In this document: positions 9,298-16,870 of the stretch, piece by piece | Numbering within the stretch: position 1 is the first letter of the stretch | How the letters are laid out: each line of letters starts with the position of its first letter | Assembly: GCA_964627045.1 (NCBI GenBank) | Contig: CAZVIK010000048.1 | Location: 1-22,621, forward strand | Reading direction: 5' to 3' | Length of the DNA: 22,621 nucleotides | Origin: CAZVIK01 sp964627045 | GTDB lineage: Bacteria > Acidobacteriota > Terriglobia > Bryobacterales > Bryobacteraceae | Notes under the pieces: model-generated | The model's input: only the letters and a program-made list of their open reading frames with translations | Told to the model about the DNA's origin: nothing | Database searches by the model: none | Made by a program: the position numbers and the translations under genes

Positions 9298-11934
9298 TCA
9301 GTCTACTTCGAACACGTACCGGCCGGAGCCCGCCTCCACGACGACGGCGTCCCCGGCCTGCTTCGCCCCGCTCACTCCCGCGACGCCCGGCTGAAAGGCA
9401 TCCTTGGCCCACACCGGCTTGCCGGATTCACGGACCGTCACCGACGCCCGCCCGAACTTCGGAATCCGCACCTCGGCGTCGCTGCCCACCGGAACGCTGA
9501 TCTCCAACCGGAACCGGTCCCCGTCGCGCGTCCAGGCCGACGACACCACGCCGCGCGGCGTCTCGATCGAGCCCGAGGCCCACTTCAGATCCCGCACCGC
9601 CTGCGGCTCGAACCGTATCCGCTGAAATCCCGGCGCCACCGCATCCGGATTGATCCCCGCCAGCGCCGTGTAGAACCACGCCCCGATGCTCGCCAGCGCC
9701 GCGTGGTTGTGAGAGTTCGCCGAAGGCCCCGTGCGGAGTTGCCAGACTTCCCACATCGTCGTCGCGCCGTTTTCGGCCATGTATCCCCAGCTCGGATAAC
9801 TGGTCTGCGCCGCCAGGTCGTAGGCCAGGTCCGAGCGGCCCGAGCGCGTCAGCAGCGGGAAGAGGTATTTGGTTCCCACCACGCCCGTCGACAGGTGCGC
9901 GTTGTTGCCGTATACGATATCCGCCGCCAGGTCTGCCATCGCCGTGGCGCGAAAGCCTTCCGGCATCATGTCCAGAAACAACGGCAGCGCCAGCGATGTC
10001 TGCGACCCGCTGCCGTAGGTCCCGCTGTATGTGTTGAAGTACGTCCGGTGGAACGCGTCCCGAATCGACGCGCCCAGCTTCTGGTAGGTCACCGCGTCTT
10101 CGGTCCTGCCGAGCACCATCGCCGCGCGCGTCACGATGTCCACGCTGTAGCAGTAATAGAAGGTCGAAACCAGGTCGCCCGGCGTCTTCCCCGGCGACAC
10201 CCAATCGCCGTAGGAGTAATACCCGACGATCCCGTCCTTGGCGCGGCTGGTCAGGTAGTCCGTCCACGCTTTGATGCCCGCGTAGTGCTGCTCGAGCACG
10301 TTGGCATCGCCGTAATACAGATACAGGTACCAGGCCAGTAGAGGATAGGCCGCGCCCCACGCCGGGTCCGCCGGCCGCCGCCCCGCCCGGTACGGCACCG
10401 TGTCCGGAATCGTCCCGTCCGACATCTGCACGTCGCGGATGTTTCGCAGGAAGTTCGTGTAGAACGCTCCCATGTCGTAATTGAAGATGGCGCTCTCGGC
10501 CGCCAGGTGCGCGTCTCCCAGCCACCCCATGCGCTCGTCGCGCTGGTTGGACTCCGTCGGGATGCCGTGCAGGTTCGTGCGCACGCCCCACTGCACCATG
10601 CGCTGAATCCGGTTCAGCACCGGGTTGGAGGCGGCGAAGCCCCCGGCCGGCCGCACATCGCTGTGCACCACGCGCGCGACGATGTCGCCGGGCCTGGGCG
10701 TCGCCGGGAGTCCCGTCACTTCGACATAGCGGAAGCCGTGATAGGTGAACCGGGGCTCGTACTCCTCTTCGCCGCCGCCCTTCAGGATGTACACGTCGGT
10801 GGCCTTCGCCCCGCGCAGGTTCTCGGTGTTCAATGAACCGTCCGGATACAACAGTTCCCCGTGGCGCAGCTTCACGGCCGTTCCGGCGGGTCCGCGCACG
10901 CGCAGCCGCACCCAGCCGCTGACGTTCTGGCCCAGGTCGAAGACGTAGGCGCCCGCACGCGGGCTGGTCATCGCCAGCGGCGTAATCGTTTCGATCACCC
11001 GGATCGGCGGCATGGTCTGCGACGACATCTCGCCCTTGGGAGGCGCACCGGACACGCTCACCGGCTTCCACGGCGTCGCGCTCTTGAACCCCGGCAAGTC
11101 CCATCCGGGTGTCTCCAGACGCGCGTCATAGGTTTCGCCCCCATGCACGCTATCGGCGGCGACCGGTCCGCCCGCCGTCGTCCAGGTTGCGTCGGTCGCC
11201 ACCTCCAGCCGCTTCTCTCCACCCTGCGTGTCGATGTTCATCTGCAAGAGCAGCGCCCGCGCTCCGTACCAGCCCTGCCCCAGCGCCGCCGCCACGACGT
11301 TGGCGCCCTGTCTGAGATACGGAGTAACATCGTAGGTCGAGTAGAGCACCCGCCGGTCGTAAGTCGTCCACCCCGGGTCCAGAACGCGGTCTCCCACCTT
11401 TTGCCCGTTGATCCGCAACTCGTAGTAACCGAGCCCGCTTACATACGCGCGCGCCCTTACCGGGCTGCCCTTCAGCGTGAATTCCTTGCGAACCTGGTTG
11501 GCCCCGGAGATCCACTTACCCTTCCAGTCCTCCTTGCCGGTCAGCCCCATTTCGAACCAGGCCGCTTCGCTCAGCGGGCTCGGACGCTTGGCGCCGTCCC
11601 AATAACGTACCTTCCAGTAGTAGCGCTGTCCGCTCGCCAAGGGCTTGCCGTTGTACGGAACCAGGGTCGAATCGGCCGAGGCCACCTGCCCGCTGTCCCA
11701 CACTTCGCCGGTCTTCACTTCCGGCGTCTGCGAAACCAGGATCTGGAAAGACGACTGCTTCTGCCCGCGTTCGGTGTGCTCCAGTACCCAACTGAAGCGC
11801 GGCCGGACCGCGTCCACGCCCATGGGGTTCTCCAGGTACTCGGTTCGCAGACCCGATGGCGCCTGCTGGCCGAAGGCCGCCGCACCACCCGCCGCCAGGC
11901 ACAAAGAAAAAAGCGCGATCCGTCCTATACGCAT
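9298..11934 (-). CDS. secreted alpha-L-rhamnosidase, glycoside hydrolase family 78
   Basis: This 878-residue protein cleaves terminal alpha-L-rhamnose from glycosides or polysaccharides (inverting GH78 enzyme). After a Sec signal peptide (MRIGRIALFSLCLAAGGAAA, cleavage near FGQ-Q) come an N-terminal Fn3-like domain (about 25-130), a beta-sandwich carbohydrate-binding domain (about 135-330, YVSGLGYYELRINGQKVGD), a (alpha/alpha)6 barrel (about 430-780) and a C-terminal beta domain. The catalytic-site motif QRDERMGWLGD places the probable general acid at E467. GATTMWEVW gives E729 as the probable base. GGAGG lies 7 nt before the ATG. It lies 21 nt after the beta-CASP RNase gene and 5 nt before the EEP gene, so all three may be co-transcribed. 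No lesion is visible. Confidence 0.93.
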   Translation of the reverse strand: MRIGRIALFSLCLAAGGAAAFGQQAPSGLRTEYLENPMGVDAVRPRFSWVLEHTERGQKQSSFQILVSQTPEVKTGEVWDSGQVASADSTLVPYNGKPLASGQRYYWKVRYWDGAKRPSPLSEAAWFEMGLTGKEDWKGKWISGANQVRKEFTLKGSPVRARAYVSGLGYYELRINGQKVGDRVLDPGWTTYDRRVLYSTYDVTPYLRQGANVVAAALGQGWYGARALLLQMNIDTQGGEKRLEVATDATWTTAGGPVAADSVHGGETYDARLETPGWDLPGFKSATPWKPVSVSGAPPKGEMSSQTMPPIRVIETITPLAMTSPRAGAYVFDLGQNVSGWVRLRVRGPAGTAVKLRHGELLYPDGSLNTENLRGAKATDVYILKGGGEEEYEPRFTYHGFRYVEVTGLPATPRPGDIVARVVHSDVRPAGGFAASNPVLNRIQRMVQWGVRTNLHGIPTESNQRDERMGWLGDAHLAAESAIFNYDMGAFYTNFLRNIRDVQMSDGTIPDTVPYRAGRRPADPAWGAAYPLLAWYLYLYYGDANVLEQHYAGIKAWTDYLTSRAKDGIVGYYSYGDWVSPGKTPGDLVSTFYYCYSVDIVTRAAMVLGRTEDAVTYQKLGASIRDAFHRTYFNTYSGTYGSGSQTSLALPLFLDMMPEGFRATAMADLAADIVYGNNAHLSTGVVGTKYLFPLLTRSGRSDLAYDLAAQTSYPSWGYMAENGATTMWEVWQLRTGPSANSHNHAALASIGAWFYTALAGINPDAVAPGFQRIRFEPQAVRDLKWASGSIETPRGVVSSAWTRDGDRFRLEISVPVGSDAEVRIPKFGRASVTVRESGKPVWAKDAFQPGVAGVSGAKQAGDAVVVEAGSGRYVFEVD

Positions 11935-11955
11935 CGAGCAACCTCCGCGATGCCG

Positions 11956-13371
11956 CTACACCAGTTCGACCGTCTGCCCGCGCTCGGGGATGACGGTCTC
12001 GATACCGAATTCCGCCTTCAACACCTTCGCCAGCGCGGCCGATTGCGATGGCTCGCCGTGCACCAGAAAAATCTTCTTCAGCCCCTTGGCCATCGGCCGC
12101 ACCCAGTTGACCAGCTCGCGCTGATCGGCGTGCCCGCTGAGTTCGTTCAACTTGGCGACCTCGGCCCGCAGCCGCACCGCCTCGCCGTAAATCGGCACCT
12201 CCAGCGGTTGATCCAGCAGCTTCCGCCCCAGCGTGTTTTCCGCCATGAAGCCCGTCACCAACACCGTGTTCCGGCCGTCCTCGATGTTGTTCTTCAAGTG
12301 ATGCAGGATGCGCCCGGCCTCGCACATCCCCGACGCCGAAATGATGATGAACGGCCCGCGCAGGTCGTTGAGCGCCTTGGATTCAGACGCCTCCTGCACG
12401 TAGCGCAGGTTCTTGAACGCGAACGGGTCTTCGCCCTCCAGCAGGTACTCGCGTGTTTCGGCGTCGTAGCACTCGCTGTGCTTGCGGAAAATCTTGGTCG
12501 CCTCGATGGCCAGCGGACTGTCCACGAAGACCGGCGCGGAGGGAATCTTGCCCGCCTTCACCAACTCGTGCAACAGGATGATGAGTTGCTGCGTGCGGCC
12601 CACGGCGAAGGCCGGCACAATCACCTTGCCGCCCCGGCCAAACGTGCGATTGACGACATCGGCCAGCTTCCCGGCCACCGCCTCCACATCTTTGTGCAGA
12701 CGGTCCCCGTAAGTACTCTCCATCAACAGGTAGTCCACCGTGGGCAGCGATTCCGGATCGCGTATGATCGCCTGGTTCGGCCGTCCCACGTCGCCCGAAT
12801 ACACCATACGCACGCGCTTCCCGTTCTCGTGGTAGTGCAGCAGGACCGCCGTGGAACCCAGAATATGTCCCGCGTCGTAGGACTCGTAACTCAAGGCCCC
12901 GTCCAGCGCCTTCGGCGTGTGCATCGGCACCGGCTCGAACAGCCCGATCGCCTTCTCGGCGTCTTCGATCGTGTAGAGCGGCCGCACCTCTCCGTCGCCG
13001 TTGTGGCCTTGCAACGCCTTTCGCCGCAGGTTGCGTTTGTTCAGGAACGCCGCGTCCTTCTCTTGCAGGAACGCCGAGTCGCGCAACATCGCGCCGCACA
13101 GGTCGGCAGTGGCCGGCGTCGCGAAGATGGGCCCCGAGTAACCCTTCTTGACCAGCGACGGAAGGTTGCCGCTGTGATCGATGTGCGCGTGCGAGAGCAC
13201 CACGCCGTCAATCGAAGCCGGGGCGAACGGAAACTCCGTGTTGCGTTGGAACGCGTCCGCCCGCCGCCCCTGATAGAGGCCGCAATCCAGCAGGTACCGC
13301 CGCCCGTTGCACCCGATCTCGTGCATCGACCCGGTGACCGTCTGCACTGCGCCCCAGAAGGTGATTTGCAT
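11956..13371 (-). CDS. beta-CASP metallo-beta-lactamase ribonuclease
   Basis: This is a 471-residue MBL-fold protein of the beta-CASP/RMMBL type, the family of bacterial CPSF73-like RNases. It probably processes or degrades RNA in the cytoplasm. Seen in order: WGAVQTVTGSMH, the zinc motif HAHIDHSG (about residues 59-66), the third zinc His in DAGHILGS, SGDVGRP (motif 4 Asp), the beta-CASP motif A MESTYGDR, PAFAVGRTQQ, SASGMCEAGR, and the C-terminal motifs ELSGHADQ and LVHGEP. The start chosen (13371) gives the typical MQITFWGA opening and follows a GGAGGG only 2-4 nt upstream. An ATG at 13389 in the same frame lacks any ribosome site. DNA-directed (SNM1-like) activity is less likely for a bacterial protein of this length. 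Confidence 0.9.
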   Translation of the reverse strand: MQITFWGAVQTVTGSMHEIGCNGRRYLLDCGLYQGRRADAFQRNTEFPFAPASIDGVVLSHAHIDHSGNLPSLVKKGYSGPIFATPATADLCGAMLRDSAFLQEKDAAFLNKRNLRRKALQGHNGDGEVRPLYTIEDAEKAIGLFEPVPMHTPKALDGALSYESYDAGHILGSTAVLLHYHENGKRVRMVYSGDVGRPNQAIIRDPESLPTVDYLLMESTYGDRLHKDVEAVAGKLADVVNRTFGRGGKVIVPAFAVGRTQQLIILLHELVKAGKIPSAPVFVDSPLAIEATKIFRKHSECYDAETREYLLEGEDPFAFKNLRYVQEASESKALNDLRGPFIIISASGMCEAGRILHHLKNNIEDGRNTVLVTGFMAENTLGRKLLDQPLEVPIYGEAVRLRAEVAKLNELSGHADQRELVNWVRPMAKGLKKIFLVHGEPSQSAALAKVLKAEFGIETVIPERGQTVELV

Positions 13372-13526
13372 AACCCTCCAGAATGACACACGACAAACCG
13401 GACGTGAGCGCCTGATGCCTCAGCGGCGCATCGCGCCGAGACGGACATCGGCCGTCCGCGCTTGCACGTGCGAGCGGCTCCGCCGGCCCTTTCGCGTGCG
13501 CCGCTCGCCCGGCCCTGTCTGACGTG

Positions 13527-13535
13527 TGGGATACT
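13527..13535 (+). promoter_or_regulatory. possible extended -10 upstream of the SH3-like secreted protein
   Basis: TGGGATACT at 13527-13535 has the TGn-GATACT form also seen at 7410. It would give a leader of about 70-75 nt before the GTG at 13615. No clear -35 is visible. It lies in the 243-bp spacer between the divergent RNase gene and this gene. Confidence 0.3.
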
Positions 13536-13614
13536 CGCTGGTCGGAGAGGGCCGTGCAACACCCTGCGGCGATCGAAGCCGCCAGCGCCGGGGACCCTCG
13601 AGAGGGAGCCGCCC

Positions 13615-14445
13615 GTGAAACGAGCGCACCATACGGTTTATGACGTTTTCGCGCTCGCCCTGGCTATGCTCTTCGCGCCGCTCGCCTGCCTCGCGCAAGA
13701 CGACCCTTGGGACCGTGTGAAGTTGCTGGAGCCGGGCAAGCGCGTGAGCGTGAAACTCACCTCCGGCAAGTCCGTGAACGGCAAGATGGAGGGCTGGAGT
13801 CCGGAATCGTTGACCGTGCGCCGCGGCGGCGACTCGATCCGCATCGAAAGATCCGGCATCGACCAGGTCTTCATGGTCACAGGGATGAGCCGGGGCCGCA
13901 AAGCTGCCTGGGCCGCGGGGGTCACGGGCGGCGCGATCGGCGCGATAGGGGCCGTGGCGTGTGCCAAAGAAGGATGCAGCCGCGATGAGGCGGGCTTTCT
14001 GCTGGCGGGTGCAGCCGTGTACGCCGGTATCGCTGCCGGAGTCGCGGCGCTTTTCCCTCCGCACAAAGAAACGATCTATCTGGCCGAGGTGCCGCTTTCG
14101 GACTATTCCGTTCACGTGTTGGGCGCCACCCCCGTGGTCGCCAGCGGGAAAGACATTGAAATCCGCGTCCAACTTCGCGACGCCGCCGGAAAGAGCCTCG
14201 CTTCGCCTCGAATCACTCTGCGCGCCCTCGAAATCGTGCCCGCCGGTGGAGCGCCGCCGCGCCCCGCTCGCAACGCCCGCGGAAACGGCTCGGGCGACGC
14301 CTTCCGGTATGAATCCGATCTTGGCAACCGGGACGGCTATTCCTATCGCCTGAGTACCGCGGGGTTGCCGCCGGGAGAGTACGACTTCACCTTCCGCGTG
14401 GGCTCCGGCACAGCCACCCACCGGCGGCCCTTCCAGATCCGGTAA
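13615..14445 (+). CDS. secreted/membrane protein of unknown function, SH3/LSM-like N-terminus
   Basis: I do not recognise a named family. The 276-residue product starts at GTG 13615, 6 nt after a GGGAG ribosome site. It carries a signal peptide or anchor (to about residue 28, ACLAQ-DD). Residues about 32-75 (LLEPGKRVSVKLTSGKSVNG ... SLTVRRGGDSIRIERSGIDQ) look like a small five-stranded SH3/LSM-type barrel as found in many acidobacterial secreted proteins. A glycine/alanine-rich hydrophobic stretch follows (about 98-145, two segments interrupted by ACAKEGCSRDE with two Cys). It could be a glycine-zipper hairpin in a membrane. The C-terminal 120 residues look beta-rich and Ig-like. The open frame further upstream (to 13462) is not supported by a ribosome site. 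It is convergent with thrC. Confidence 0.7.
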   Translation: MKRAHHTVYDVFALALAMLFAPLACLAQDDPWDRVKLLEPGKRVSVKLTSGKSVNGKMEGWSPESLTVRRGGDSIRIERSGIDQVFMVTGMSRGRKAAWAAGVTGGAIGAIGAVACAKEGCSRDEAGFLLAGAAVYAGIAAGVAALFPPHKETIYLAEVPLSDYSVHVLGATPVVASGKDIEIRVQLRDAAGKSLASPRITLRALEIVPAGGAPPRPARNARGNGSGDAFRYESDLGNRDGYSYRLSTAGLPPGEYDFTFRVGSGTATHRRPFQIR

Positions 14446-14478
14446 CGCCGTGGGGCTTCGGGCTCCGGCGCTCCCCGC

Positions 14479-15783
14479 TTACGCCAGCATCTTCGCGATC
14501 CGGTCGGCGTCGTTCGGCACCACCACCGGTTGGTTGCCGAAGTTCGATGCCAGTTTCTGCCCGCCGGGAGCGGTCAACTGGCCCGTGTGGTACTTGTAGA
14601 TGTAATCCGGGTCTTTCAGTAAGTTCCCCGTCAGCACCGCCACCACGTCGGCGTCCTTGGCGATCACTCCCGCCGCGCGCAACTTCACGATTCCCGCCAG
14701 CGTGGCCGCCGAGGCCGGTTCGCAGCCGATGCCGCACAACCCGATCTGCGCCTTGGCGTCCGCGATCTCCTGTTCGGTCACCTTTTCGACCACGCCCTTG
14801 GAGGCCGTCACTTCGTGCAGCGCCTTGGGCCAGCTCACCGGATCGCCGATGCGGATGGCCGTCGCCAGCGTCTCGGGATGCAGCACGCGCGGCAGCTTCG
14901 AACGGTCCGCGCTCTTCCACAACTCGTAGAACGGCGCGGAGCCGGCGGCCTGTATCACCGCCAGGCGCGGGCTCTTGGCGATCAGCCCGAGCGCCAGCAT
15001 CTCGCGCAGCGCCTTGCCGAAGGCTGAGATGTTGCCCAGGTTGCCGCCGGGCACCACAATCCAATCCGGCGGGTTCCAGTCGCGCTGGTCCATCATCTCC
15101 ACGATGATGGTCTTTTGTCCCTCGATGCGGAACGGGTTGATCGAGTTCAGTAAGTAGATCCCCAACCTCTCGGCCAGCGTCCGCACCAGCGCCAGGATCT
15201 GGTCGAAGTTCGCTTCCACCTGGTAGGTCTTCGCGCCGTACTCCAGCGCTTGCGCCAGCTTTCCATACGAAATGTTGCCGTGCGGGATGAAAATGATGGG
15301 CTGCAAGCCGGCCGCGCTGGCGTAGGCGGCCATCGACGCCGACGTGTTCCCCGTGGACACGCAGGCCACCCGCCGCATTCCCAGCCGCACGGCCTGCGAC
15401 GCCCCGCAGGTCATCCCGTTGTCCTTAAACGAACCAGAAGGATTGAAGCCCTGGTGCTTGAACACCAGCCGGTCCAGCCCCGCGAAGGCGGCCGCGCGCG
15501 GAGCGTCGAGCAGCGGCGTGTTCCCTTCCCGGATGGTGACGGCCGCCGTCTCGTCTTCCAGAAACGAAATGATCTCGCGGTAGCGCCACACGCCGCTCTG
15601 GTCGAGCGCGGCGTTGCTCATCCGGCGCTCGCGCCACAGCCGCTTAAGCGACGCGGCGTCGGCGGTGCGCCCCGGATAGACGCATTCCAGCAACCCGCCG
15701 CAGCGCGGGCAGTTGTAGATCACCTCTGTGACCGGATACCGCGCGCGGCAGCGCGGTTCGAAGCAGGAAAGTTCCGCAGGCAT
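14479..15783 (-). CDS. thrC: threonine synthase
   Basis: This PLP enzyme converts O-phospho-L-homoserine to L-threonine, the last step of threonine synthesis. The 434-residue protein starts with a zinc-ribbon-like segment (C7, C12, C25, C28, C34) that is found in the non-fungal, plant/archaeal-like class of threonine synthases. The PLP lysine is K120 in FNPSGSFKDNGM. Further family motifs are STGNTSASMAAYA, the phosphate-binding VVPGGNLGN, GIGCEPASAATLAG and LTGNLLKDPD. The start at 15783 gives the full zinc segment. The ribosome site is weak (AAGGA ending 3 nt before the ATG), and a consensus TATAAT lies just upstream. No other threonine-pathway gene is adjacent; it diverges from an MDR dehydrogenase. 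Confidence 0.95.
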   Translation of the reverse strand: MPAELSCFEPRCRARYPVTEVIYNCPRCGGLLECVYPGRTADAASLKRLWRERRMSNAALDQSGVWRYREIISFLEDETAAVTIREGNTPLLDAPRAAAFAGLDRLVFKHQGFNPSGSFKDNGMTCGASQAVRLGMRRVACVSTGNTSASMAAYASAAGLQPIIFIPHGNISYGKLAQALEYGAKTYQVEANFDQILALVRTLAERLGIYLLNSINPFRIEGQKTIIVEMMDQRDWNPPDWIVVPGGNLGNISAFGKALREMLALGLIAKSPRLAVIQAAGSAPFYELWKSADRSKLPRVLHPETLATAIRIGDPVSWPKALHEVTASKGVVEKVTEQEIADAKAQIGLCGIGCEPASAATLAGIVKLRAAGVIAKDADVVAVLTGNLLKDPDYIYKYHTGQLTAPGGQKLASNFGNQPVVVPNDADRIAKMLA

Positions 15784-15792
15784 GAATCCTTG

Positions 15793-15821
15793 ATTATAGC
15801 GGGCGCCGCCGCGTCTATACT
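15793..15821. promoter_or_regulatory. overlapping divergent promoters of thrC and the MDR dehydrogenase
   Basis: On the minus strand TATAAT (15798-15793) ends 9 nt before the thrC ATG. On the plus strand TATACT (15816-15821) ends 10 nt before the MDR ATG at 15832. Both would give leaderless or nearly leaderless mRNAs. The -35 position of each falls on the other's -10, so polymerase binding at the two promoters should be mutually exclusive. No good -35 hexamer is seen for either. Confidence 0.5.
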
Positions 15822-15831
15822 GGTTTCAGCC

Positions 15832-16791
15832 ATGCTTGCCGTACACCTGGAAAAGGGCCGCCTCGGCGTGCGCCGCCGCCCGTGGCCCCAGCGCCGCCCC
15901 GGCGAGGCGCTCATCCGCCTGATGACCGCGGGCATCTGCAACACCGACCTCGAGCTACAGCGCGGCTACTACAACTTCCGCGGCACTCCCGGCCACGAGT
16001 TCGTGGGCGAGGTCGTGGAAGCGGACCAACAGGTCCTGCTCGGCCGCCGGGTCGTCGGCGAGATCAACCTTCCCTGCGGCAAGTGCGAATGGTGCGCGCG
16101 CGGCCTGGGCCGCCATTGCCCGCGCCGCACGACCCTCGGCATCTTCAACCGGCCGGGCGTCTTCAGCGAATACTTCACGCTGCCAGAAGCCAACCTGCAC
16201 CTGGTTCCCGACAGCGTGACCAACCAGCAGGCCGTCTTCACCGAACCCATTGCCGCCGCCTGCGAGATTCTGGAACAGGTGCGCATCCCGCTGCGGACAC
16301 CCGTGGCGGTGCTGGGCGATGGCAAGCTGGGCTTGCTGGTCGCGCAGGTGCTTAACGCCCGGCGCCTCGACGTGCGCCTCTACGGCAAGCACAAGGAGAA
16401 ACTTAAGATCGCGGCGGCGGCCGGCGTCCACACCGCATTGACTTCGGGGAAGCGGCCCGTCGCGGCCTACGACTGGGTGGTGGAAGCCACGGGCTCGGTG
16501 GCCGGGCTCACGCAGGCGGTCGCGATGACCCGCCCGCGAGGCACCGTGATTCTGAAATCGACGGTCCACGGCAAGCCGCCCATCGACACTGCGCCCATCG
16601 TCGTCAATGAGATCACGCTGGTGGGTTCGCGCTGCGGCCGCTTCGAGCCGGCGCTGGATCTATTGCGAAAGCACAAGATCCGCGTCGACGAGATGATCTC
16701 GGCGCGTTTCCCACTCGCCGAGGCCCCGCGCGCCTTCCGCCTCGCCGCCCGCCCGGGCGTCCTCAAGGTGCTGCTCGAGCCGGCGGACTGA
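15832..16791 (+). CDS. zinc-dependent MDR dehydrogenase (alcohol/threonine dehydrogenase-like)
   Basis: This is a 319-residue medium-chain dehydrogenase/reductase. Catalytic zinc ligands are C36 (GICNTD), H55-E56 (PGHEFVGE) and probably E138 (FTEPIAA). The structural zinc site is C82-x2-C85-x2-C88-x7-C96. The NAD(P)-binding Rossmann turn is AVLGDGKLGLL. It probably oxidises an alcohol or polyol or reduces the ketone, but the substrate cannot be read. The protein is shorter than classical ADHs (about 340-375), mostly through a compact substrate loop. The open frame reaches back to 15250, but that part is antisense to thrC and unlike the family, so ATG 15832 is the start. No ribosome site is visible, in line with the -10 located only 10 nt upstream. 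Being divergent from threonine synthase could hint at a threonine link, but this is speculative. Confidence 0.85.
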   Translation: MLAVHLEKGRLGVRRRPWPQRRPGEALIRLMTAGICNTDLELQRGYYNFRGTPGHEFVGEVVEADQQVLLGRRVVGEINLPCGKCEWCARGLGRHCPRRTTLGIFNRPGVFSEYFTLPEANLHLVPDSVTNQQAVFTEPIAAACEILEQVRIPLRTPVAVLGDGKLGLLVAQVLNARRLDVRLYGKHKEKLKIAAAAGVHTALTSGKRPVAAYDWVVEATGSVAGLTQAVAMTRPRGTVILKSTVHGKPPIDTAPIVVNEITLVGSRCGRFEPALDLLRKHKIRVDEMISARFPLAEAPRAFRLAARPGVLKVLLEPAD

Positions 16792-16815
16792 GGCAGGGCG
16801 GATGGCCGTTTCACC

Positions 16816-16844
16816 TTGACCGCCCGCCCCGGACTGTGTAAATA
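16816..16844 (+). promoter_or_regulatory. argF operon promoter
   Basis: TTGACC (16816-16821, five of six matches) is followed after exactly 17 bp by TAAATA (16839-16844), a weak -10 lying inside the first ARG-box-like site. Transcription would start near 16851, about 3 nt before the GTG start codon of argF. Confidence 0.55.
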
Positions 16845-16870
16845 TTCACTGTAGTGAATAAAAATACAGT
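16833..16870 (+). promoter_or_regulatory. tandem ARG boxes (ArgR operator) over the argF promoter and start codon
   Basis: Two copies of the ARG box core TGAATWWWWATTCA are present: TGTGTAAATATTCA at 16835-16848 (12 of 14 matches) and TGAATAAAAATACA at 16855-16868 (13 of 14). Their centres are 20 bp apart, so two 18-bp boxes have a 2-bp gap. This is close to the 2-3 bp found in enterobacterial ArgR operators. Box 1 covers the -10 and box 2 covers the GTG start. The AT-rich sequence is conspicuous against the GC-rich surroundings. argR itself is the last gene of this operon. Confidence 0.75.

Noticed and set aside
10861..13386. 841-codon plus-strand open frame
   Set aside because: Antisense to the rhamnosidase and beta-CASP genes, both of which carry all catalytic motifs; the frame is open because of GC-rich codon use.
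15250..15831. N-terminal extension of the MDR dehydrogenase frame
   Set aside because: It is antisense to thrC and unlike MDR proteins; homology starts at ATG 15832.
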